This document shows positions 13,940 through 21,259 of a stretch of DNA of 33,081 bases, piece after piece. The DNA lies in contig NZ_JANLJJ010000082.1 in the NCBI RefSeq assembly GCF_029255545.1, positions 100,417 through 133,497 on the forward strand. Reading direction: 5' to 3'. The notes under the pieces were generated by a model. That model searched no databases, was not told where the DNA came from, and saw only the letters and a program-made list of their open reading frames with translations. The translations under genes were made by a program, and so were the position numbers. The stretch is from Ferrovibrio sp. GTDB lineage: Bacteria > Pseudomonadota > Alphaproteobacteria > Ferrovibrionales > Ferrovibrionaceae. The first letter of the stretch is position 1; each line of letters starts with the position of its first letter.

Positions 13940-16666
13940 TTATTCTGCCGCCTGCGGCAGGTTTTTCAGCGCCGCATGCAAGCGATGTGGCAGCACCGGC
14001 ACCTCGGTGACGCGCACGCCGGTGGCATGGCGGATCGCGCCCAGGATAGCCGGGGCGGTGGCGACCAGGCCGGGTTCACCGACGCCTTTGGCACCGAAGG
14101 GGCCGAGCGGCTCGGCATCCTCGATCATCAGCACCTCGATCTCCGGCACGTCGCCCACGGTGGGGATCAGGTAATCATGCAGGTTCTCGGTGCGTCCGGG
14201 CAGGTATTCCTCCATCAGCGCCAGGCCCAACCCCTGCGCGATGCCGCCATGGATCTGGCCTTCGACCTGGACCGGATTCACAGCCTTGCCGACATCATGC
14301 GCGGCGATGATCTTTTGCACCTTCACGGTGCCAAGCTCGGTATCGACCTCGACCAGCGCCATCTGCGCGGCGAAGCCATAGGTCGCATAAGGCACGCCCT
14401 GGCCGTTTTCATCCAGCATGGTGGTCGGCGGGTCGAAGCGGCCCTCGCCCAGCAGCACGTCGCCATCGTCGCTCAGGCGCGGCAGGGCGGCCAGGTCAAC
14501 GCGGCGCACCACGCCGCCATCCTCCACGCTCAGCGCGCCGGCCTCGAATTTCAGCGTGGCATTGTCGCCGGCATTGGCCAGCCGCAGGATCTGGCCACGC
14601 AGGTCGCGCGCCGCCAGTTCGACCGCCTTGCCCGACACGAAGGTCTGGCGCGAGGCCGAGGTCTTGCCGGCATCCAGCGTGCGGTCGGTATCGCCCATCA
14701 CGTAGTCGATGCGGTCCATGGTCACGCCCAGCGCATCGGCCAGAATCTGCACGAAGATAGTGTTCGAGCCCTGCCCGATATCGACCGCGCCGTTATAGAA
14801 GAACACGCGGCCATCGGCGCGCAGGGCGACGCGCATGGTGGACGGATTCGAGATCGAGGTGTTGCCCAGGCCATACCACATGCAGCCGATGCCGACGCCG
14901 CGCCGCACGCCCTTGCGGCGGGCATTGAAGGCCTCGGCCTCGGCTTTCAGGGCCTGCCATTGCGGGCGCAGCGCGTCGATGCAGGCGGCCAGGCCGGCCG
15001 AATGCTCCAGCCGGTGGCTGGTCGCGGTCAGGTCGCCGGCGCGCAGGGCATTGCGATGGCGGATTTCCAGCCGGTCGATCTTCAGCCGCTCGGCCAGATC
15101 GTCCATCAGGGTTTCATGGGCGATGGCGGCCTGCGGCACGCCGAAGCCGCGGAAGGCGCCGGCGGGCGGCGCATTGGTGAACAGCGCGCAACTGCGGTTC
15201 TTCACATGCGGCACCAGATACGGGCCGCTGGCATGCACCGGCACGCGGTTGGCCACGGTGGGGCCCCAGCTGGCATAGGCGCCGGTGTCGAAATCGGCAT
15301 GGGTTTCAACGGCCACCAGTTTGCCGTCCTGCGCCGCGCCGAACTTGGCCTTGATGCGCGCCGGATGCCGCTTGGTGCTGGAGGCCATGCTTTCCGGCCG
15401 CGTGTAGACGCAGGCCACCGGCCGATGCAGGTTCCACGCCGCCAGCGCGATCAGCGGCTGCACGGAAACGTCCAGCTTGCCGCCGAAACCGCCGCCGCAG
15501 GCGGTCGGCACGATGCGCACGCGATCAGGCGGCAGCTGCATCACGCTCGCCACTTCGTCGCGATCCATGTAGGGCGCCTGGGTGGAGGCATGAATCTCGA
15601 TGCGGTCGCCGACGCGGATGGCCCAGCCGGCTTCCGGCTCGATATAGGCATGCTCGACGAAGCTGGTCCGGAACTGGCCTTCCACAACGGCGGCGGCCTG
15701 GGCAAAACCCAGCTCGACATCGCCCTTGGTGACATTGCCGCGGATCAGCACGTTGCCCGGCTTGTCGGCCTGCACCAGCCTGGCATCCGGCGCGGCGGCA
15801 GCGATCACGCCGCTGACCGGTTCTTCGGGCGCATAGGTGATCGGCAGCTCGTCCGGCCGCACGGCTTCGACAACCTCGCGCGGACCCACCAGCGCCACCA
15901 CCGCCTCGCCCTTGTAACGCACCAGGCCATCGGCTAGCACCGGCTGGTCCTTGGCCTCGAAAATGGCAAAGCCGTTGCGCGGCACGTCGGCCGCCGTGAA
16001 CACGCGCTCCAGGCCGTATTTGCCGATCACGCCGGAGAAATCGCCCAGCGTGAAGGTGGCGCGGGCATGCGGGCTGCGGATCACGCGCAGCCACAGGGCA
16101 TCAGCCGGAATGTAGTCGGCGCCGTATTTCTCGGTGCCTTCCACCTTGGCCTGGCCATCGACCTTCATGCTGCGGGCGCCCACCGCGCCGCCCAGCCGGG
16201 GCTGCGGCGGCAAGTCCGGCGTGCGCGTGGCATCCAGCACCGCCTCGACGATCTTGCGATAGCCGGTGCAGCGGCACAGCACGCCGCCAATGGCATCCAT
16301 TACCTGCTGTTCGCTGGGCCGCGCCGTCTCGGCCAGCAGATCGGTCGCCGCCATCAGCATGCCGGGCGTGCAGATGCCGCATTGCGCCGCGCCATGTTTC
16401 AGGAATGCGCGCTGCAGGCGCGACAGGCTGCCATGGGCCTTCAGGCCTTCGACCGTCACGACCGGCTGTCCCGCGGCCTGCCCAACCGGGGTGAGGCAGG
16501 AGCAGACCTGCCTGCCATTCATCATCACCGTGCAGGCGCCGCAATCGCCGGCATTGCAGCCGACTTTCGTGCCGGTCAGGCCCAGGTCATCACGCAGCAC
16601 GTCGCTCAGCCGCTTGGCCGGAGAACCGTGATAGGTATGCTGTTTGCCGTTGACGATCAGACGCAT
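13940..16666 (-). CDS. Molybdopterin-dependent hydroxylase, fused [2Fe-2S] and Mo domains
   Basis: This 908-residue enzyme belongs to the xanthine oxidase family. A plant-ferredoxin-type [2Fe-2S] domain has C37, C42, C45 and C57; the second cluster domain has C96, C99, C131 and C133. The Mo-binding part carries CGGGFGGK, AFRGFGVPQ and, near the C-terminus, FGAKGVGEPG, whose Glu (about 864) is the conserved active-site base. Order and length parallel the Desulfovibrio gigas aldehyde oxidoreductase (907 residues), which lacks FAD; here a separate FAD subunit is encoded 6 nt upstream. It would hydroxylate a heteroaromatic ring or oxidise an aldehyde with water-derived oxygen. Context with the reductase gene favours an N-heteroaromatic substrate. 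Confidence 0.92.
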   Translation of the reverse strand: MRLIVNGKQHTYHGSPAKRLSDVLRDDLGLTGTKVGCNAGDCGACTVMMNGRQVCSCLTPVGQAAGQPVVTVEGLKAHGSLSRLQRAFLKHGAAQCGICTPGMLMAATDLLAETARPSEQQVMDAIGGVLCRCTGYRKIVEAVLDATRTPDLPPQPRLGGAVGARSMKVDGQAKVEGTEKYGADYIPADALWLRVIRSPHARATFTLGDFSGVIGKYGLERVFTAADVPRNGFAIFEAKDQPVLADGLVRYKGEAVVALVGPREVVEAVRPDELPITYAPEEPVSGVIAAAAPDARLVQADKPGNVLIRGNVTKGDVELGFAQAAAVVEGQFRTSFVEHAYIEPEAGWAIRVGDRIEIHASTQAPYMDRDEVASVMQLPPDRVRIVPTACGGGFGGKLDVSVQPLIALAAWNLHRPVACVYTRPESMASSTKRHPARIKAKFGAAQDGKLVAVETHADFDTGAYASWGPTVANRVPVHASGPYLVPHVKNRSCALFTNAPPAGAFRGFGVPQAAIAHETLMDDLAERLKIDRLEIRHRNALRAGDLTATSHRLEHSAGLAACIDALRPQWQALKAEAEAFNARRKGVRRGVGIGCMWYGLGNTSISNPSTMRVALRADGRVFFYNGAVDIGQGSNTIFVQILADALGVTMDRIDYVMGDTDRTLDAGKTSASRQTFVSGKAVELAARDLRGQILRLANAGDNATLKFEAGALSVEDGGVVRRVDLAALPRLSDDGDVLLGEGRFDPPTTMLDENGQGVPYATYGFAAQMALVEVDTELGTVKVQKIIAAHDVGKAVNPVQVEGQIHGGIAQGLGLALMEEYLPGRTENLHDYLIPTVGDVPEIEVLMIEDAEPLGPFGAKGVGEPGLVATAPAILGAIRHATGVRVTEVPVLPHRLHAALKNLPQAAE

Positions 16667-16672
16667 CGGACC

Positions 16673-17533
16673 TCAGTTCCCCTTCTGCTTGCCGAGCGCG
16701 GTGAGCGCGCGACGCACCAGCACTATCGCCGCCTCGCGGCGATAGGCGGCGCTGGCGCGGATGTCGTCGATCGGCGCCAGCATGTCGAAATGTTCGGGCT
16801 TCACCCGGTTGGCCAGCGCCGCATTCAGCCGGCGGCCAATCAGTTCGGATTCAAGATACGGCAGCCGCTGCGCCACCGCCGAGCAGGCGCCGACCGCCAC
16901 GCTGGCCGCCGACACCACATTGCCTTCGGTTTCCAGCACCACGGCGACCATGGCGATCGAAATCACCAGGTATTCGCGGGCGCCGAGTTTCAGGAAAACG
17001 CTCTGGGCATCCTTTTTCGGCCGCGGCACCAGCACGGCGGCCACCAGCTCGCCGGGCTTCAGCACGGTGCGGCGGTTGCCGGTGATGAACTCGCCCAGCG
17101 GCAATTCGCGGCGCCCGGCGCGGCCGTGGATTTCCACCTTGGCCCGCATCGCCAGCAACGGCGGCACGCTGTCGGCCGCCGGCGATGCATTGCACAGATT
17201 GCCGGCCAGGGTGCCGGCATTCTGGATCTGCACGCCGCCAATCAGGCGCGCGGCACGGCGCAGGGCATCGAAAACCGGCGGCAGATCGGCATGGGCGATC
17301 TCGCTCCAGGTGGTGGTGGCGCCGAGGCGCCAGCCATCCTCGGTTTCGCGGATGCCGCGCAGGTCGGGGATGCCGGTGACGTCCAGCACATCCTCGTCCA
17401 GCGCGCGGCCGACCCGGGCGGGATAGAAATCGGTGCCGCCGGCCAGAATCACCGGCCCGGCCGCATTTATACTGGCGGCGCTCAGATGATCGAGCGCTTC
17501 ATCGAGACTCGTCGGACGCACATACGACGCCAT
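16673..17533 (-). CDS. FAD-binding subunit of the molybdenum hydroxylase
   Basis: This 286-residue protein has the size of CoxM/XDH-type FAD subunits. It starts MASYVRPTSLDEALDHL, with FAD motifs ILAGGTDFYP (about 29-38) and IQNAGTLAGNLCNASPAAD, both typical of the vanillyl-alcohol-oxidase-like FAD domain in this enzyme family, and a CO-dehydrogenase-flavoprotein C-terminal domain. It passes electrons from the iron-sulfur clusters to the final acceptor. A GGGGAGG sequence lies upstream of ATG 17533. It is the first gene of the minus-strand operon; the next gene starts 6 nt after its stop. No cysteine motif for an extra cluster is visible. Confidence 0.93.
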   Translation of the reverse strand: MASYVRPTSLDEALDHLSAASINAAGPVILAGGTDFYPARVGRALDEDVLDVTGIPDLRGIRETEDGWRLGATTTWSEIAHADLPPVFDALRRAARLIGGVQIQNAGTLAGNLCNASPAADSVPPLLAMRAKVEIHGRAGRRELPLGEFITGNRRTVLKPGELVAAVLVPRPKKDAQSVFLKLGAREYLVISIAMVAVVLETEGNVVSAASVAVGACSAVAQRLPYLESELIGRRLNAALANRVKPEHFDMLAPIDDIRASAAYRREAAIVLVRRALTALGKQKGN

Positions 17534-17566
17534 TGGACTTGGGGCCTCCCCGCTGGCATCTGCCGC

Positions 17567-17589
17567 GTTGTCCGCCCTGCACGGACAAC
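17567..17589. repeat. 8-bp inverted repeat, possible operator
   Basis: GTTGTCCG and CGGACAAC are perfect reverse complements around a 7-nt spacer. The site lies 34 nt upstream of the FAD-subunit start, where a repressor could block the minus-strand operon. No T tract follows, so it is not a terminator. A regulator role is inferred. Confidence 0.35.
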
Positions 17590-17838
17590 ATCATTCGTGT
17601 GCATATGATGCTGCGATGCTGCCTCAAAAGAGTCAACGTCAAAATTTCAGCAGACGCTGCCTGCAAATGCGGCAGTGCAACATAAGCCAAGTCGCCGCAC
17701 GTTCATGCCACTTCTGCATGTTCCATCCGGCAAAGCGACGGCCTTCAGGCTCAAGGCTGGTTTTCAGATGAAGGGGCAACGCCGGTCTGATGCGCCTATG
17801 TCGCGACTAGCATCGAATATTTCGCTTGAGGCGGCCTC

Positions 17839-17883
17839 AATACTACGCTATGCGTATTATATTGACACGCATAGCGTAGTATT
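17839..17883. promoter_or_regulatory. 17-bp perfect inverted repeat, likely MarR operator
   Basis: Arms AATACTACGCTATGCGT (17839-17855) and its exact reverse complement (17867-17883) flank an 11-nt AT-rich spacer. The spacer and arm edges contain TTGACA on the plus strand (17862-17867) and a consensus TATAAT on the minus strand (plus 17856-17861), so binding would cover promoter elements in both directions. It ends 15 nt before the MarR start codon. Such symmetry is the usual target of MarR dimers; autoregulation is the simplest reading. Confidence 0.65.
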
Positions 17884-17898
17884 AACGGCGACAATCCG

Positions 17899-18396
17899 AT
17901 GAATGATATCGACACCGATGAAGCGACACTGATCCTGCGGGGCGTGCTTGCCCTGGCCCGCCGCATGCGTACAGAGCGGCCGGATGATGCAATGAGTCCG
18001 GCATCGGTCGCCCTGCTGGGTGCGCTCTATCGCCTGGGCCCCGTCCCCGCGGTGCAACTGGCTGCCGAACTGCATTTGCAGCCGCAATCGCTCACGCGTC
18101 TGCTGGACACCCTTGAACATCACGACCTGATCGCCCGCAAGCCGGGGACACATGACCGCCGGGAACGCGTGATCACCCTCACCCGACGCGGTCGCGGTGC
18201 TTTTATGGCCGACATGCGTGACCGGCGGCAGTGGCTCAAAACCGCCATGGCCGCCACATTGACCGGCCGCGAACGGACGGTACTGGCGGAGGCCGCGCAG
18301 GCCATGCTCAAGCTGGCGAAGCATGACGCGGCCGGATCTGGATCAGAAACAGCCGATTCTCCGACACGGCGCCGCGCCCTGGAGGCAATCGCATGA
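17899..18396 (+). CDS. MarR family transcriptional regulator
   Basis: This 165-residue winged-helix protein contains the recognition region LAAELHLQPQSLTRLLDTLE and the wing HDLIARKPGTHDRRERVITLT, with the DxRxxxxxLT-type wing pattern of MarR proteins. It opens MNDIDTDEATLILRGVLALA. It lies directly downstream of a 17-bp inverted repeat and divergent from the molybdenum hydroxylase operon, so it may control itself, the downstream desaturase gene and possibly the catabolic operon. Its stop overlaps the next start by 4 nt (ATGA), showing co-translation with the sterol-desaturase-family gene. The effector is unknown. Confidence 0.9.
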   Translation: MNDIDTDEATLILRGVLALARRMRTERPDDAMSPASVALLGALYRLGPVPAVQLAAELHLQPQSLTRLLDTLEHHDLIARKPGTHDRRERVITLTRRGRGAFMADMRDRRQWLKTAMAATLTGRERTVLAEAAQAMLKLAKHDAAGSGSETADSPTRRRALEAIA

Positions 18397-19271
18397 GCAG
18401 CATAGTTGCCATGATCTCGCTGGGGCTGCTGGTCGGACTCGGCCTCGTCGAGTTCTTCTGGATCAGGCTGGTCCGGCGGAACGGTTACCCCTGGGCCGAC
18501 GTCGCCGCCTCGATCGGGATCAAGATCGGGCGACGCTTGGTCAAGCTGGCGACGGCCGGCCTGGTGGCGCCGGTCTATTTCTGGGCCTGGGACCATCGGC
18601 TGTGGCAAATCCCGCTGAAAAGCGCCCTGGGCTGGGCGGCCGCCTTCCTGCTTGTCGAGTTCGCCTATTACTGGCAGCACCGGATGCATCACGAGGTGCG
18701 CTGGATGTGGGCCGCGCACCGCACACACCACTCGACCAACTGGTTCAATATTCTGGCGACGTCCCGCACGTCCGTGACCGGCCTGATCAGCGGCGACTGG
18801 CTGTTCTACCTGCCGCTGGCCTGGCTCGGCGTCCATCCGCTCGCCATCTTCCTGCTGATCGCGATCAACCTGACCTACCAGATCTGGCTGCATACGGAAT
18901 TGGTCCCGAAGCTCGGCCCGCTTGAATGGGTGCTGAACACGCCATCGCATCATCGCGTCCACCATGCCGTGAACCCGCGCTATCTCGATACCAACTATGG
19001 CGGCGTGCTGATTGTCTTCGACCGACTGTTCGGCAGTTTTGCCGAAGAGCGGGCAGACGATCCCTGTCGCTATGGGCTGGTCAAACCAGAGAGCAGCTAT
19101 AATCCTTTTGTCATCGTCTTCCGCGAATATGCTGCCATCGCCCGCGACTTGGCCCGGGCGGGCAGCCTGCGCGACATCGCCGGCTACATGTTCGGGCCAC
19201 CCGGCTGGGCGCCCGATGGTACGGGAGCGACCAGCAAGCGCATCCGCGCCGGCATCGACCCCGCCATCTGA
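18393..19271 (+). CDS. Sterol desaturase / fatty acid hydroxylase family membrane protein
   Basis: This 292-residue membrane protein has hydrophobic segments at the N-terminus (AMISLGLLVGLGLVEFFW), around FLLVEFAYYWQ, and around LAIFLLIAINLTYQIW. The di-iron histidine motifs are present: HRMHH, HRTHH and a later HRVHH. These mark the fatty acid hydroxylase superfamily, which inserts oxygen or double bonds into lipids using di-iron and O2 at the inner membrane. It is translationally coupled to the MarR gene in front. The substrate (sterol, carotenoid, fatty acid or ether lipid) cannot be told from sequence. It converges with a second MarR gene 7 nt downstream. Confidence 0.9.
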   Translation: MSSIVAMISLGLLVGLGLVEFFWIRLVRRNGYPWADVAASIGIKIGRRLVKLATAGLVAPVYFWAWDHRLWQIPLKSALGWAAAFLLVEFAYYWQHRMHHEVRWMWAAHRTHHSTNWFNILATSRTSVTGLISGDWLFYLPLAWLGVHPLAIFLLIAINLTYQIWLHTELVPKLGPLEWVLNTPSHHRVHHAVNPRYLDTNYGGVLIVFDRLFGSFAEERADDPCRYGLVKPESSYNPFVIVFREYAAIARDLARAGSLRDIAGYMFGPPGWAPDGTGATSKRIRAGIDPAI

Positions 19272-19278
19272 AAAGCTT

Positions 19279-19737
19279 TTATGTGATGCGCTTGAGCAGC
19301 GCGAGGAACTGCTGCTGCTCGGCCGGCGACAGCGGATCGAGCGTCGCCTTGCTCACTTTCGGACCATTGGTCAGCAGGCGTCCGACCAGTTCGCGGCCGC
19401 CCGCCGTCAGGCTGAGGCAGCGGCGACGCTTGTCGTTCTTGTCAGGACGATGGGAGATCAGCTTGCGGCCGGTCAGCCGGCGGATCACGCCCTGGATGGT
19501 TGCTGGGTCCATCGCGGTGAGGCGGCCGAGATGGTTCTGCGACAACTCGCCCATCTCATACAGCTTCACCAGCGCGGCATATTGGGTCGGCGTCACCTGC
19601 GCGTCACCGATCATGGCGATGAACAAGGCCGTATGCCGCTGATGCGCCCGCCGGATCAGGTGGCCGACCTGGTCTTCCAGCACATACCCATCGGGCATGC
19701 TCGACGGATCGGTCTTGATCTCGGGTTTCACATTCAT
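19279..19737 (-). CDS. MarR family transcriptional regulator
   Basis: This protein has about 152 residues from ATG 19737; the frame is open upstream to an ATG at 19779. The shorter start is preferred because AGG lies just ahead of it and the extra residues look non-conserved. The winged helix is clear: VTPTQYAALVKLYEMGELSQ, HLGRLTAMDPATIQGVIRRL and the wing KLISHRPDKNDKRRRCLSLT. The target is unknown. It lies about 110 nt behind the histidine phosphatase gene and has no obvious operator of its own. Confidence 0.88.
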   Translation of the reverse strand: MNVKPEIKTDPSSMPDGYVLEDQVGHLIRRAHQRHTALFIAMIGDAQVTPTQYAALVKLYEMGELSQNHLGRLTAMDPATIQGVIRRLTGRKLISHRPDKNDKRRRCLSLTAGGRELVGRLLTNGPKVSKATLDPLSPAEQQQFLALLKRIT

Positions 19738-19844
19738 CCTGGGGCTGTTCCTCGACACCCGGTCTTCGCTACCGGGCAAGTCCAGTCTAACCGGGGCAAA
19801 CCGTTCCGGCCAAGTTATTCCAAGGGCGAAACCTGCCGGCGCGG

Positions 19845-20405
19845 TTACAGGACCTTGGTGGCGGCTTCCGGCCCGCGCGACAGCAGATTCAGGCCCCGCG
19901 ACGTGCTTTCGACCACGGTGCAGGAGCAGAAATCGGGATGCGATGTCACCATGCGATCGTCATTCAGAGCTGCGCTGAGCGCCGCATTGATCACCATGAA
20001 ATGGGTGAATACGATCGTGTCGCTACGACAGGATTTCAGCATGCCGATCAGGCCTTCGCGCCAGGCCCGGATGATCGGCGGCTGGGCGGGATAACGCTGG
20101 CCGGCCAGTTGCTGCAGCCAGGGGCCACGCGCCTTGATGCCCTGCTGCGCGATCTCGGGCGGGGTCGGAATTTCGCTGAAAGCGGCGCTCACCTCGGGAA
20201 TCACGCCCCAGCGGTTGGCCAGCGGCAGCGCGGTTTCGCGGGCGCGTTCCATCGGCGAGGTATAGATCGGTATCGGGCCCAGCCCTTCCAGCTGCAATGC
20301 CAGATCGACCGCCGCCTCCTTGCCCTCATCCGAGAGACTCGGATCGGGATCCTCGTCGAACCGCGCGGCCGCCTTGGCGTGACGCACCAGATAGAGCCGT
20401 GCCAT
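19845..20405 (-). CDS. Histidine phosphatase family protein (SixA/PGAM-like)
   Basis: This 186-residue protein starts MARLYLVRHAKAAARFDED; the RHA motif (R8, H9) holds the phosphorylated histidine. YTSPMERARETA supplies the second arginine, and FTHFMVI places the second catalytic histidine near residue 135. An acid donor may be Glu 78 (SEIPTP). Small enzymes of this branch dephosphorylate proteins, sugars or nucleotides. It starts 9 nt after the MBL-fold gene and is probably co-transcribed with it. Confidence 0.88.
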   Translation of the reverse strand: MARLYLVRHAKAAARFDEDPDPSLSDEGKEAAVDLALQLEGLGPIPIYTSPMERARETALPLANRWGVIPEVSAAFSEIPTPPEIAQQGIKARGPWLQQLAGQRYPAQPPIIRAWREGLIGMLKSCRSDTIVFTHFMVINAALSAALNDDRMVTSHPDFCSCTVVESTSRGLNLLSRGPEAATKVL

Positions 20406-20414
20406 GTTTCCCCC

Positions 20415-21239
20415 TTACAGTAAATTAACGCGCATGTTTTCCCGCGCCACCAGTGCCCCGGACCAGAGTTGCCGTGCCTCAGCCTCCAGGGCCTCCATGA
20501 ATAGATCCTCATGATCGGGATCATGATGGAAAATCGCAAGGGTCTTGGCATTGGCGGCGCGACAGAGCCGCACGCCCTCCTGCCAGGTCGAATGCCCCCA
20601 GCCGACATGGTCTTCGAATTCCCTGTCGGTATAGGTGCAGTCGTAGATCACCAGATCGGCCCCCTCGATCAGGGCCAGGATATTCTGGTCCGGCTTGCCC
20701 GGCACATGCTCGGTATCCGTGACATAGCAGGCTGCCTTGCCGCCATATTCAAAGCGATAGGCCGTCGCCCCGTCGGGATGGTTCAGCGGCGTGGTGCGCA
20801 CCCTGATCTTGCCATCGAGGCTGAAGCTGTCGCCGGCCCTGAAATCGACGTTGTCGATGGTTGCCCCCATCTTTTCCAGCGGTACCGGAAAGAATGGCTG
20901 CGCCATCTGCGAGGCCAGCACCTTGCCGATGCCGCCCTGGTCGATCAGGTGGCCGGCATGGATGGTGAAATGACGGTCGGACTTGAAGGCCGGCGAGAAG
21001 AACGGAAAGCCGTTGATATGGTCCCAATGCGTATGCGACAGGAAAATGTCGCCATGCATCACATTGCGGCGCAGCAGCCAGTGGCCAAGGTTGCGGATGC
21101 CGGTGCCGGCGTCGAGGATGATGTGGCGCGGGCCGATCTTGAGCTCGACGCAGGATGTGTTGCCGCCGAAACCGATATGGCGCGGGGATGGCGTCGCGAT
21201 ACTGCCGCGGACGCCCCAGAACTTCACCTTGAAGCTCAT
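20415..21239 (-). CDS. MBL-fold metallo-hydrolase
   Basis: This 274-residue protein begins MSFKVKFWGVRGSIATPSP, a start typical of a phosphodiesterase-like MBL group. The metal motif HTHWDH is at residues 69-74, and further ligands fit CYVTDTEH, VIYDCTYTD and a C-terminal FHHDPDHED. It likely hydrolyses a phosphodiester or related ester in the cytoplasm, possibly a cyclic nucleotide; this is inference. It lies 20 nt after the M20D amidohydrolase stop and 9 nt before the histidine phosphatase, forming a three-gene minus-strand unit. Confidence 0.88.
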   Translation of the reverse strand: MSFKVKFWGVRGSIATPSPRHIGFGGNTSCVELKIGPRHIILDAGTGIRNLGHWLLRRNVMHGDIFLSHTHWDHINGFPFFSPAFKSDRHFTIHAGHLIDQGGIGKVLASQMAQPFFPVPLEKMGATIDNVDFRAGDSFSLDGKIRVRTTPLNHPDGATAYRFEYGGKAACYVTDTEHVPGKPDQNILALIEGADLVIYDCTYTDREFEDHVGWGHSTWQEGVRLCRAANAKTLAIFHHDPDHEDLFMEALEAEARQLWSGALVARENMRVNLL

Positions 21240-21259
21240 CGCCCCGCCCCGTTCCCGTG

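Larger units (their letters stand above)
17534..17898. promoter_or_regulatory. Divergent control region between the Mo-hydroxylase operon and a MarR gene
   Basis: This 365-nt gene-free stretch is more AT-rich than its surroundings. It holds an 8-bp inverted repeat (17567-17589) near the minus-strand operon and a 17-bp inverted repeat (17839-17883) near the MarR gene. Possible minus-strand -35 elements TTGACT and TTGACG lie at 17631-17642, but no convincing -10 pairs with them. Short open frames inside look non-coding. Confidence 0.6.

Noticed and set aside
12532-14010. 492-codon plus-strand open frame opposite the reductase-like gene
   Set aside because: Antisense shadow; composition dominated by His/Arg/Gly/Ala/Asp without motifs.
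13835-15937. 700-codon plus-strand open frame opposite the Mo hydroxylase and reductase genes
   Set aside because: It is a GC-rich antisense shadow: it spans the junction of two well-recognised minus-strand genes, has no family motif, and is rich in Ala/Arg/Gly/His, as expected of a reversed coding frame.
16067-17608. 513-codon plus-strand open frame opposite the Mo hydroxylase and FAD subunit genes
   Set aside because: It lies antisense to conserved domains with clear cofactor motifs and shows no recognisable protein features.
17568-17902. Short open frames in the divergent control region
   Set aside because: They lack ribosome sites and recognisable features, and they overlap the inverted repeats; regulatory DNA explains the region better.
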